Positions 8,559-16,114 of a stretch of DNA of 64,000 nt are shown piece by piece; the first letter of the stretch is position 1, and each line of letters starts with the position of its first letter. Origin of the DNA: Pseudomonas sp. MRSN 12121 (GTDB lineage: Bacteria > Pseudomonadota > Gammaproteobacteria > Pseudomonadales > Pseudomonadaceae). The stretch is taken from the NCBI RefSeq assembly GCF_000931465.1, contig NZ_CP010892.1, positions 5,727,388 through 5,791,387 of the forward strand, in the 5' to 3' direction. The notes beneath the pieces are model-generated. The model was not told the origin of the DNA, ran no database searches, and saw only the letters and a program-made list of their open reading frames with translations. The translations under genes and the position numbers were made by a program.

Positions 8559-8758
8559 GAAAACACTCCCTGGAAACATGGCGCGTATCCTAGGCCCAGT
8601 TGTGTATCGGCGCCAGATACCCGGACGCTTAGCACGCGGTTTTCGGATACCGCGCAGAAAAAATTCACCCAGCCTGCCCCACCGCCTCCGCCAACGCCTG
8701 GCAGCTATCCATGCGCGACATCCACGCCTGGAAAACGACGATTTTTCCGCGCCTCGCC

Positions 8759-8786
8759 TCATGACCGCGGGGGGCCTTGCCGATAC
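8759..8786 (+). promoter_or_regulatory. Candidate sigma-28 (FliA) promoter for the chemoreceptor gene
   Basis: GCCGATAC at 8779-8786 matches the FliA -10 consensus (GCCGATAA) at 7 of 8 positions. TCATG at 8759-8763 sits 15 nt upstream, near the expected -35 distance (consensus TAAA or TCAAG). It lies 37 bp before a chemotaxis gene, the class usually served by this sigma factor. Confidence 0.55.
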
Positions 8787-8822
8787 AACGGGGCAGACGT
8801 CATTCCTGCGTCCGGAGCCCTT

Positions 8823-10964
8823 ATGAAATTCAAGTCGATCCAGTTTTCCGTGGCCGCCCTGGCCGGCGCCATCGTCCTCAGCGTGGTCGTTGCCCTGGTG
8901 CTGTACGCCCTGTTCGCTGGCGCCCGGACCCAGGAAATGGTGCAGCAGCAAACCCAGATCCAGTTCGAGCAGGTCATCGAGCAACGCCTGATCGGGCTGG
9001 CGCAGACCCAGGTCAGCCAGATCCAGCGCGAACTCGAAGCGCCCCTGCTGATCGCCGGCGGCCTGGTGCGGGTCAACGCGCTGCTCGGCAGCAAGGACGC
9101 CAGCGGCAATCCGCAACTGACGCTCAGCCGCGAACAACTGATCAACCTGATCAAGGAAAACGTCGCGCAGAACCCGAAGATCCTCGGTGCCTATATAGGC
9201 TGGGAAAAGAACGCCATCGACCATAACGACAGCGCCTACGTCGACACCAAGGTGGTGGGGATCGACGCCGGCAACGGGCGCTTCCTGCCGTGGTGGTTCC
9301 GCAACGAGGACGGCAGCCTGGCCCTGGACAAACTGGTGGACGTGGACGACCAGAAGGTCCTGTCCACCGGCGTGCGCGCCAGCGAGTACTACCTGTGCTC
9401 CAAGGAAAGCAGGAAACCCTGCGTGATCGATCCGGCGCCTTACAAGGTTGGCGACAAGATCGTCATGCTCGCCTCCTTTATCGAACCCATCCTGCTCGAC
9501 GGCGCCTTCCAGGGCATAGTCGGCGCCGACCTGTCGGTGAATTTCATCCAGGACATGCTCCTGGGCGCCAACCAGAAGCTCTACAAGGGCGTGGGCGAAA
9601 TGGCCCTGATCGGCGGCAATGGCCGGCTGGTGGCCTACACCAAGGACCCGAGCAAATTCGGCGAGAAGGTCAGCGACATCCTCGACAGCGAAGAAGTCGC
9701 CAAGCTGGGCAGCCTCAAGCGCGACGAAGTGAACTACAGCGTCGACCAGAGCAAGGGCCGGATCGAACTGTACCTGCCATTCGGCATCGGCCAGACCGAC
9801 GCCCGCTGGACCCTGATGCTGCAACTGCCGCTGGACGCGGTCATGGCCGACCTGCAGAAACTGCAGGGCGACCTGGCCGACCAGCGCAAGGCCGACGCCT
9901 TTGGCATGGCCATGGTCGGCCTGATCATCGCCGGTCTCGGCTTGCTGGTGATCTGGCTGGTGGGCCACGGCATCGCCCGGCCGCTCAAGCAGATGGTGGC
10001 CATGCTCGACGATATCGCCCAGGGCGAAGGCGACCTGACCCGGCGCCTGAGCAGTGACCGCGCCGACGAACTCGGCTCGATCGCCAAGGGCTTCAATACC
10101 TTCCTGGCCAAATTGCAGGCGATGATCAGCCAGGTGGTGACGTCGGTGCAGAGCGTCAGCGATTCTTCCGAACACACCGCAGATATCGCCATTCGAACCA
10201 ACCAGGGCGTGCACAAGCAGATGGCCGAGATCGACCAGGTGGCCACCGCCGTGCACGAGATGACTGCCACTGCCCAGGACGTGGCGCGCAACGCGACCCA
10301 GGCCGCGCAAGCCGCCAACCATGCCGACCAGGCCGCCAGCCAAGGCATGCGCATCGTGCGCGACACCTCGACCGCCATCGGCGCCCTGGCCGTGGAAATC
10401 GGCCGCGCGGTGGGCGTGGTGCAGACCCTGGCCAAGGACAGCGAGAACATCAACGCGATCCTGATCGCCATCCGCGGCATCGCCGAACAGACCAACCTGC
10501 TGGCCCTCAACGCGGCCATCGAGGCGGCCCGTGCCGGGGAACAGGGCCGCGGCTTCGCCGTGGTCGCCGACGAGGTGCGCAACCTGGCGCAGAAGACCCA
10601 GCAGGCGACGGAAGAAATCCAGTCGATGATCCAGCAGCTGCAACAAGGCACCCGCGATGTGGTGCGGGTCATGGAGGACAGCCAGCACCGCACCGACGAA
10701 AGCGTGCAGCACGCGGCGAAGGCTGCCGAGGCACTGGAGACCATTACCCAGGCGGTGTCGGTGATCAACGACATGAATACCCAGATCGCCAGCGCCGCCG
10801 AAGAGCAGAGCGCCGTCGCCGAGGACATCAACCGCAACGTGATCAATATCGGCCAGGTGGCCAATGAGGTGGCCGGCGGCGCCGACGAATCCAGCGCCGC
10901 CAGCGCCGGCCTGACCAAGCTGGCCGAGCAGCAGCGCCGGCTGATCAATCAGTTCAAGGTCTGA
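8823..10964 (+). CDS. Methyl-accepting chemotaxis protein with periplasmic dCache domain
   Basis: This 713-residue chemoreceptor has TM1 at about 10-32, a periplasmic dCache_1-type ligand domain at about 35-345 (ending near GIVGADLSVNFIQDML and MALIGGNGRLVAYT), TM2 at about 360-380, a HAMP linker (IARPLKQMVAMLDDIAQGEGD) and the conserved signalling tip IAEQTNLLALNAAIEAARAG near 550-575. It senses a small molecule outside and controls CheA in the chemosensory array. The motif WWFRNEDG and the Cys-containing YLCSKESRKPC resemble the polyamine/histamine receptors TlpQ/McpU of Pseudomonas; that ligand is inference. It is monocistronic. Confidence 0.92.
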   Translation: MKFKSIQFSVAALAGAIVLSVVVALVLYALFAGARTQEMVQQQTQIQFEQVIEQRLIGLAQTQVSQIQRELEAPLLIAGGLVRVNALLGSKDASGNPQLTLSREQLINLIKENVAQNPKILGAYIGWEKNAIDHNDSAYVDTKVVGIDAGNGRFLPWWFRNEDGSLALDKLVDVDDQKVLSTGVRASEYYLCSKESRKPCVIDPAPYKVGDKIVMLASFIEPILLDGAFQGIVGADLSVNFIQDMLLGANQKLYKGVGEMALIGGNGRLVAYTKDPSKFGEKVSDILDSEEVAKLGSLKRDEVNYSVDQSKGRIELYLPFGIGQTDARWTLMLQLPLDAVMADLQKLQGDLADQRKADAFGMAMVGLIIAGLGLLVIWLVGHGIARPLKQMVAMLDDIAQGEGDLTRRLSSDRADELGSIAKGFNTFLAKLQAMISQVVTSVQSVSDSSEHTADIAIRTNQGVHKQMAEIDQVATAVHEMTATAQDVARNATQAAQAANHADQAASQGMRIVRDTSTAIGALAVEIGRAVGVVQTLAKDSENINAILIAIRGIAEQTNLLALNAAIEAARAGEQGRGFAVVADEVRNLAQKTQQATEEIQSMIQQLQQGTRDVVRVMEDSQHRTDESVQHAAKAAEALETITQAVSVINDMNTQIASAAEEQSAVAEDINRNVINIGQVANEVAGGADESSAASAGLTKLAEQQRRLINQFKV

Positions 10965-11038
10965 AACCGACGAAAGGTCCCTTGGACCTTATCGCGGGCA
11001 AGGGGATCGCCGCCCGCTCGCTCCTACCGACGAGCGGA

Positions 11039-11659
11039 TCAGCCCGGCGTCAGGCACTCGGGGGCATTGAGCTTCGGGTCGTTCACCAGGTTGGCCAGCA
11101 CCCGCTCGCGCAAGGCGGCCGGGGGGCTGGCCAGCAAGGCCTGGAGCACCGGCAGCGGGGTCTCGGGGTCGAGCCAGGCGTCCTGGCCCTGGGCATCGAG
11201 AATCAGCGGCCGGCGCTGGCTGGCCGCCGGCTGGGTGACCACCGCGGTGCTCAGCCAGACCTGCTCCTGCACCGGATAAGCCTCCCAGATCGCCGCGAAG
11301 AACAGCGAAGAACCCTCCCCTGGCGTCAACCAGTACGGACGCTTGCGAGTGCCACCCCGCCATTCGTAGAACCCGTTGGCCGGCAGCAGGCAGCGCCGCT
11401 GGCGAAAGGCTTCGCGAAACATCGGCTGTTCGGCCAGGGTCTCGGCCCGGGCATGGGCGGGGGTACGCGACAGGTCGGTCAGCCAGGGCGGCGTCAGCCC
11501 CCAGCGGGCGCGCGCCAGGTTACGCTGGCCGTCGCTGCTGCGCAGGATCAGCACCGAATCGTTGGGCGAAATATTCCACTGCGCCTGCTGGTCCGCCGGA
11601 AATCCGGGCAAGGCAGCAAACGCTGGGTTCCAGCGAAACAGGGCGTAACGTCCACACAT
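11039..11659 (-). CDS. SRAP-domain protein (YedK/HMCES-like) with altered active site
   Basis: The 206-residue protein is a SOS-response-associated peptidase family member. HMCES/YedK proteins use Cys2 to form a thiazolidine crosslink with abasic sites in single-stranded DNA. MCGRYALF gives the essential Cys2 after Met removal, and the core CLLPANGFYEWRGG retains the glutamate (Glu99). However, the asparagine of the usual INARAET is His69 here (AHARAET), and the usual HDRMP segment reads SQRRP at 147-151, so the catalytic His is absent. It may be a divergent paralog with altered chemistry. It is followed on the same strand by nothing close; the DUF2007 gene lies 35 bp upstream. Confidence 0.88.
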   Translation of the reverse strand: MCGRYALFRWNPAFAALPGFPADQQAQWNISPNDSVLILRSSDGQRNLARARWGLTPPWLTDLSRTPAHARAETLAEQPMFREAFRQRRCLLPANGFYEWRGGTRKRPYWLTPGEGSSLFFAAIWEAYPVQEQVWLSTAVVTQPAASQRRPLILDAQGQDAWLDPETPLPVLQALLASPPAALRERVLANLVNDPKLNAPECLTPG

Positions 11660-11693
11660 GGGGCAAGCAACTCTTGGAAAAACGGCCGCCAGC

Positions 11694-11954
11694 CTAACAG
11701 ATCAGTACGCCGGCATGATTGGCCGGTTCGTCGCCGGGTATCGGCAGCGCGGCGTTATAGGCAGCGATCAGTTCCCGGGCGTATTGCGCCTGGTCGTTGT
11801 CCACCGCCAGGCCAAGCAGGCCGAACACCGGCAATTCCCCGGTGCCGCCGAGCAGATCCCGCCCCACCAGGTGCGCCTCGATGCCTTCGCTGGCCAGCAT
11901 GCCCTGGAGCAACTCGCCTTCCAGCAGGTTTTCCGGTTCGTAGATGCGCTGCAT
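11694..11954 (-). CDS. DUF2007 family protein
   Basis: A small cytoplasmic protein of 86 residues that begins MQRIYEPENLLEGELLQGML and continues with IEAHLVGRDLLGG, the pattern of DUF2007 (putative signal-transducing protein, PII-like fold suspected). GGAGG lies 5 nt upstream of the start. It is 10 bp downstream of the CPXCG-protein gene and 35 bp upstream of the SRAP gene, so the three are probably co-transcribed. The biochemical function of the family is not established. Confidence 0.8.
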   Translation of the reverse strand: MQRIYEPENLLEGELLQGMLASEGIEAHLVGRDLLGGTGELPVFGLLGLAVDNDQAQYARELIAAYNAALPIPGDEPANHAGVLIC

Positions 11955-11964
11955 GCCGCCTCCG

Positions 11965-12147
11965 TCAATCGTTTTCGCTGCGTACGTCGAGCATCCATTC
12001 CTGCCCGTCGGTCTGCAGGATGAACACAATGGGCCGACAACAGACGGGGCAGTCCTCGACGTATTGCTGGTCGCCCCCGGACAGGTCCAGCACGGCCTCG
12101 GCTTCCTCGCCACAGTAGGGACATTGATAGCGTTCGGTTTCCAGCAT
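11965..12147 (-). CDS. CPXCG-motif cysteine-rich zinc-ribbon protein
   Basis: A 60-residue protein with two cysteine pairs, CPYCGEEAE near residue 9 and DCPVCCRPI near residue 33, arranged like a zinc ribbon; the remaining sequence (VFILQTDGQEWMLDVRSEND) is acidic. It matches the CPXCG-motif family common in Pseudomonas, for which no function is known. It is the first gene of a probable three-gene minus-strand operon with the DUF2007 and SRAP genes. The upstream 141 bp separate it from the divergent acyltransferase gene. Confidence 0.8.
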   Translation of the reverse strand: MLETERYQCPYCGEEAEAVLDLSGGDQQYVEDCPVCCRPIVFILQTDGQEWMLDVRSEND

Positions 12148-12288
12148 CGCGGCCTCCGGAGTGACTTGTGCGTATAATCGCCGGTCTATTTGCAGGGCTA
12201 TTGAGATCTGAGCTTACTTTTCAGACCGCGCCCGGCTATTTTTTCGATTCAAACCTTTTCTTACCCTAGCCGTTTCCAACAAGAGAGC

Positions 12289-13458
12289 ATGATGGGCGAA
12301 TTCGATGCCATCCGGCCTTACGACGACAGCGAAGTACCCGCGGTACTGGCCCGGCTGCTCGGCGACAAGGCGTTTCTAGATATCCTCACCCACTTCCGCT
12401 TCCCGCGCTTTGCCGGCGCTTTCGGCTGGCTGCTCAAACCTCTTATAGCCCATCGGCTGCGCCGCGAGTTCGCCGCGGTCACTTCGGTGGCGACCCTGCA
12501 GGACAAGGTCGAGTTCTATGTCGACCACACCATCGAGCGGGCCACCGACGGCGTGACCTATACCGGCGTCGAGCAATTCAAGTCCGGCAGCGCCTACCTG
12601 TTCATCGCCAACCACCGCGACATCGTGATGGACCCGGCCTTCGTCAACTATGCCGTGTACCACGCCGGGCTGCCGACGCCGCGCATCGCCATTGGCGACA
12701 ACCTGCTGCAAAAGCCCTTCGTCAGCGACCTGATGCGCCTGAACAAGAGTTTCATCGTGCATCGCTCGATCACCGGGCGCCGGGAAAAGATGGCCGCCTA
12801 CCAGCTGCTGTCGGCCTATATCAACCACTCGATCCGCAACGACTGCGCCTCGATCTGGATCGCCCAGGCCGAGGGCCGGGCCAAGGACGGCGACGACCGT
12901 ACCGAGTCGGCGATCCTCAAGATGTTCCACATGAGCCGCAAGGACGAACCCTTCGGCGAAGTCATCCAGTCGCTGAACCTGACCCCGGTGTCGATCAGCT
13001 ACGAATACGACCCTTGCGACCAGGCCAAGGCCCGCGAGCTGTATATCCGCGCCACCACCGGCAGCTACACCAAGGCGCCCGGCGAGGACGACATCAGCAT
13101 CGCCAAGGGCATCACCGGTTACAAGGGCCGGGTCCACGTGAATTTCGCCGCGCCGATCAGCGAAATCTTCGAGGACACCAAGCAGTTGGCAGTGGAAATG
13201 GACCGGCAGATTCTCGGTGGTTACCGCCTGTTTCCCGTGCATTACCTGGCCTACGCCCAATGGAGCGAAGCCGATCCGGCGTTGCAGGTGCCCAGCGCGG
13301 CCCAGGTGTTCCCCGCCGAAGAACTGGCCAAGGCCGAGCAAGAGTGGCAACGACGCCTGGACGCCTGCCCGGCGGAACATCGCCCCTACCTGGTGCTGCA
13401 ATACGCGACACCGGTGCGCAACCAGTATCGGGTCAAGGCGGGCCTGGCCTTGCCATGA
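12289..13458 (+). CDS. PlsC-like 1-acyl-glycerol-3-phosphate acyltransferase family protein
   Basis: The 389-residue protein carries the acyltransferase block NHRDIVMDPAF near residue 107 (the catalytic His-x4-Asp motif) and a later AEGRAKDGDD block that corresponds to the substrate-binding EGxR motif. It probably acylates lysophosphatidate or a related lipid at the cytoplasmic membrane, although no clear membrane helix is seen and it is longer than housekeeping PlsC. The start ATG-ATG leaves two choices (12289 or 12292) behind AAGAGAG. A TATAAT sits at 12173-12178 in the divergent upstream region. A strong palindromic terminator follows. Confidence 0.8.
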   Translation: MMGEFDAIRPYDDSEVPAVLARLLGDKAFLDILTHFRFPRFAGAFGWLLKPLIAHRLRREFAAVTSVATLQDKVEFYVDHTIERATDGVTYTGVEQFKSGSAYLFIANHRDIVMDPAFVNYAVYHAGLPTPRIAIGDNLLQKPFVSDLMRLNKSFIVHRSITGRREKMAAYQLLSAYINHSIRNDCASIWIAQAEGRAKDGDDRTESAILKMFHMSRKDEPFGEVIQSLNLTPVSISYEYDPCDQAKARELYIRATTGSYTKAPGEDDISIAKGITGYKGRVHVNFAAPISEIFEDTKQLAVEMDRQILGGYRLFPVHYLAYAQWSEADPALQVPSAAQVFPAEELAKAEQEWQRRLDACPAEHRPYLVLQYATPVRNQYRVKAGLALP

Positions 13459-13472
13459 TCCTTGCCGCATGA

Positions 13473-13504
13473 ACGACAACGGCGCCCGCGGGCGCCGTTG
13501 TCGT
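13473..13504 (+). terminator. Bidirectional terminator between convergent genes
   Basis: A perfect 14-bp stem (13473-13486 with 13491-13504) closes a CGCG loop between the acyltransferase gene and the convergent small membrane protein gene. T-rich flanks are short. Confidence 0.75.
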
Positions 13505-13523
13505 TTCTGCCGGGCAGGCTCGC

Positions 13524-13811
13524 TCAGAATCGCGTACTGATCCAGGACACCAGCAGCGCCAGCCCCAGGCAGGCGAAACCGAAGCGGTAGAAGAAGCGAT
13601 TCATGCGTGAAGTCGCGTCGTCCAGCACCTGCGCCGATGCCTGCCGGGGACGCGCCTCGCTGCGGGCCGCCAGCAGGGCCAGCGCCCGCTGTTCGCGACG
13701 CCGGGTGGCGTGCAGCAACCAGCTGCCGGGACAGGCGAACAACAAGGCAAGCACATTGATCAGTTTGGCGGGGTGGGCGCTGGCCAGCGACCAGATCAGT
13801 TGCAACGACAT
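13524..13811 (-). CDS. Small two-helix membrane protein, unknown function
   Basis: This 95-residue protein has one hydrophobic segment near residues 15-35 (LINVLALLFACPGSWLL) and another at the C-terminus (FGFACLGLALLVSW), separated by a basic, Ala-rich cytoplasmic-type linker with RRREQRALALLAARS. A ribosome site GAGG lies 7 nt upstream of the start at 13811. I do not recognise the family; it looks like a conserved Pseudomonas inner-membrane protein. No partner gene is evident nearby. Confidence 0.65.
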   Translation of the reverse strand: MSLQLIWSLASAHPAKLINVLALLFACPGSWLLHATRRREQRALALLAARSEARPRQASAQVLDDATSRMNRFFYRFGFACLGLALLVSWISTRF

Positions 13812-13997
13812 CACGAACCTCGAATGAAACCGGACAGCGGGCCCTGCGACCCGCGGCGCGGATTCTACCCAAAGGCCCACTTTGTGCACGGTTTTTCCGA
13901 CAGATAACAAACCGCTGGCCGGCTAATTCGTCCTGTCACACGTTCGTCATCTAAACAGGCCAGTCTTGCGCCCCTCGAAATCGCCACGGAGCTTGTC

Positions 13998-14204
13998 ATG
14001 CTGCATGCAGAAAACCAGGATCGCCTCTACCTGATCGCCCCCAGCGACGAACAGGAAGCCTTGGTCGGTGGCCTGGCCTTCAACGTCCAGGACCGCCACT
14101 GGCTGGTGTATTGCGCCCTCGGCGGGCACCAGCACGCGGACCTGCCGGAAACCGACCTGCTGACAGGGGTCAGCGTGCTGGATTTCTATGTCGAGGCGGC
14201 GTGA
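13998..14204 (+). CDS. Small conserved hypothetical protein
   Basis: A 68-residue soluble protein with sequence MLHAENQDRLYLIAPSDEQEA at the start and acidic, aromatic content throughout (WLVYCALGGHQHADLPETD). CGGAG lies 7 nt before the ATG, and an intrinsic terminator follows 36 bp after the stop, so it is probably a true single-gene unit. I do not recognise a family or motif that suggests function. Confidence 0.6.
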   Translation: MLHAENQDRLYLIAPSDEQEALVGGLAFNVQDRHWLVYCALGGHQHADLPETDLLTGVSVLDFYVEAA

Positions 14205-14240
14205 GTTCGGGTACGGCAGGAATCAATAGGAAATAAAAAA

Positions 14241-14270
14241 GCCCGGTTGCCAATGGTACCGGGCTTTTTT
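14241..14270 (+). terminator. Intrinsic terminator
   Basis: GCCCGGT at 14241-14247 pairs with ACCGGGC at 14258-14264, followed by a run of seven T (14265-14271) and preceded by a run of A, so it can work on both strands, for the small gene upstream and the convergent yajG gene. Confidence 0.9.
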
Positions 14271-14292
14271 TGTGTACGGCGCTTATGCCGTC

Positions 14293-14347
14293 AAGCAAGG
14301 CCCTTCGGGCCTTGTCGCAGCCTCGCTGGGGCTCGGCAGCGGCTACA
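14293..14347. repeat. REP-like element
   Basis: A short hairpin (CAAGGCCCTTCGGGCCTTG) is joined to CGCAGCCTCGCTGGGGCTCG and CAGCGGCTACAG. The GTAGCCGCTG/AGCGAGGCTGCG vocabulary is characteristic of dispersed REP sequences in fluorescent pseudomonads. Confidence 0.7.
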
Positions 14348-14356
14348 GGGCTCGCA

Positions 14357-14941
14357 TTACTCGCCGAGGATCTGGCCGATGCTCGGGTCCTTGAACAGAC
14401 GGGTCAGGGCATCGCTCAGTACATCGCCGACCAGCTTGGTGTTGGTTTCCTGGTTCGGCGCCATGCCGAAACGCTGGTCCAGGGACGCGCCGTAACGGCC
14501 GCTGTAGCGGCGGTTGGCATTCTGCACGTCGGAGCGGAAGGTCGCGCCGATGGTGGCTTCGGTCACGTACAGGCCTTCCTTGGGCGACTGGTACTTCAGT
14601 TCGGCCAGGGTCACGGTCAACTGCGGGGCATTCAGCGCGTTGGCGGTTGGCGTAAAGCCCAGCAGACGCACGGCGGCTTCGGCCTGGGCCTGCAACTTCG
14701 GCAGGATCTGCGCGCCCTGGACGGTGATCGCGCTGGTTTCCGGGTAGAGCCCGCCACGGGTGCCCAGGGTTGGCGACGGACGGCCATCGACCACTCTCAC
14801 CACCACGGGCTGGCCATGACCGACCGGCGCGAGCTGGGTAGTGAGTTTCGGTTCAGGGCTGAGTTGTTGCGGGCTATGGGCGCAGCCGACCAGCGTCAAG
14901 CTGGTCACAGTGATCAAACCGAACAACAGGCGTTGCAACAT
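14357..14941 (-). CDS. yajG: YajG family lipoprotein
   Basis: The 194-residue protein has a lipoprotein signal (FGLITVTSLTLVGC, Cys20) and continues with the YajG-type body, including VVVRVVDGRPSPTLGTRGG and VTLAELKYQ. YajG proteins are periplasmic/outer-membrane lipoproteins without a settled biochemical role. The start MLQRLLFG at 14941 has GGAG 8 nt upstream; a second ATG 6 nt earlier leaves only 2 nt to that site. The terminator at 14241-14270 is positioned to end this transcript after the REP element. Confidence 0.82.
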   Translation of the reverse strand: MLQRLLFGLITVTSLTLVGCAHSPQQLSPEPKLTTQLAPVGHGQPVVVRVVDGRPSPTLGTRGGLYPETSAITVQGAQILPKLQAQAEAAVRLLGFTPTANALNAPQLTVTLAELKYQSPKEGLYVTEATIGATFRSDVQNANRRYSGRYGASLDQRFGMAPNQETNTKLVGDVLSDALTRLFKDPSIGQILGE

Positions 14942-15051
14942 GCTCATTTCTCCAGAAATCAGGCACAAACAGGCGCGCAGTATAGCGGTGGTCGGCCGCC
15001 GCTAACCAGCGGCCCGGCTCGAGTCAGTCAGCTCTCAGACAGGTTCCATAC

Positions 15052-15085
15052 AAGCCGGTTCCTGTAACCTCCCGGTAACCGGCTT
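15052..15085. repeat. Inverted repeat between yajG and the next small gene
   Basis: AAGCCGGTT at 15052-15060 is perfectly repeated in inverse at 15077-15085 with a 16-nt spacer that itself contains GTAACC twice. It lies in the divergent intergenic region and lacks a T-run, so an operator is as likely as a hairpin. Confidence 0.4.
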
Positions 15086-15147
15086 TACACGACCATGTAA
15101 CTCCCGAGCGGCATTCTTCCCAGCAACTGCCCAACAGGTATATCGCC

Positions 15148-15381
15148 ATGCACTTTCTCTGGTCCTTGTTCGCCCCGCGCCAGAAATACCGCAGCTTCGC
15201 CCGCCTCGATCCGCAGGGGCGCTGCCAGGCCTTCAAGCATTGCAAGGTGCCGCCGATGGGCGACGGCTGGGTGGAAATCGAGGAGATTCGCCTGAACTGG
15301 TTGCACCAGCCGCTCCCCGCCAGTGCCCGTATCAGCCCGCGCATTGGCCGTGCCCAGGTGCAACCGATGATGGCCACCTGA
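15148..15381 (+). CDS. Small basic hypothetical protein
   Basis: A 77-residue protein, MHFLWSLFAPRQKYRSFARL at the start, basic and aromatic, with VEIEEIRLNWLHQPLP near the middle. ACAGG lies 10 nt before the ATG. It stands alone, divergent from yajG and followed by a long non-coding stretch. Similar short proteins are annotated in Pseudomonas genomes as hypothetical; no motif suggests a function. The codon use is normal for the window, which supports it being real. Confidence 0.55.
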   Translation: MHFLWSLFAPRQKYRSFARLDPQGRCQAFKHCKVPPMGDGWVEIEEIRLNWLHQPLPASARISPRIGRAQVQPMMAT

Positions 15382-16114
15382 CCAAAAGCCTAATAAAAGT
15401 CATTAAACAGGGTCATTTCTGCGCGTTTCTTCGTTACAATCTCCCCCCGATTATAAGGACGTCTCCTGATCGGGCCTCGCAGCATCGCTGACGCATCAGC
15501 ATCAGCTCCCCCGCATTGCCCACAGAGAGCCGCCCACACAGATCGAGTGAAGCCGGCGTGCTTGCTGTTCATCGTGCAACCCACCGCTTTTCGCGCATCT
15601 GCAGAGCTGCCATTGCTCGGCCACTGAGTTGTTCGCCCGTTAATGCCACATGCTCCATGTCGGCATTCACCCCTCGGGTCGGTGCCAGGCTTGGACAGCC
15701 CTTTTTTGAGGTTCACGTCTTCAAAAGAGCGTGAAAAAACGGGTTTTCACAACTTCACAAGAGTGTGGCGAGCAAATGAATAGTTTTGCGTCTGTACTGG
15801 CACCATTAGCGTCTACAACAGCCCGATTACACAGGACCGAGCACACCTCAGATACTTGCGCTTGACGCCTGTCCGCTACGGATTTGGTTGCACAAACGGA
15901 CCCTCGGCCATAAGTCGAATTGCCCGCCCCGCCCTGAAATGCGTTCATACGCGGATCAGGCCCGGTTGGTAGCGTCCGTCGAAGTTGCGAAAAATTGCGA
16001 AGATTCGGACATGGCGATCCTGGCCATGAGTGACCTGGGGCATAACGTGAACCGCCCCGTAACTCCTGGCAGCTATGCCGTCAATTTGGTGCTGCAGATT
16101 TTGGAGACGCGTTA
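15382..16114 (+). other. 733-bp region upstream of mqo without a clear gene
   Basis: No convincing gene is visible. GC is lower than in the neighbouring genes. It holds GTGAAAA/TTTTCAC arms at 15731-15737 and 15744-15750 (an operator-like inverted repeat), AT-rich promoter-like sequence around 15770-15800, and a short open frame beginning at 16012 whose TAA overlaps the mqo ATG. A long 5' leader or a small RNA is possible. Confidence 0.5.

Noticed and set aside
7743..10712. A minus-strand open frame of almost 1000 codons ending in the M48 peptidase
   Set aside because: The upstream part is the antisense of the chemoreceptor gene and is His/Gln/Val-rich, as expected for a shadow frame. The real start is at 8558 with a good ribosome site and lipoprotein signal.
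7467..10964. A continuous plus-strand open frame of over 1100 codons that includes the chemoreceptor
   Set aside because: The first 450 codons overlap the exporter and the M48 peptidase in other frames and have no family features. The real gene starts at 8823; the extension is a by-product of high GC.
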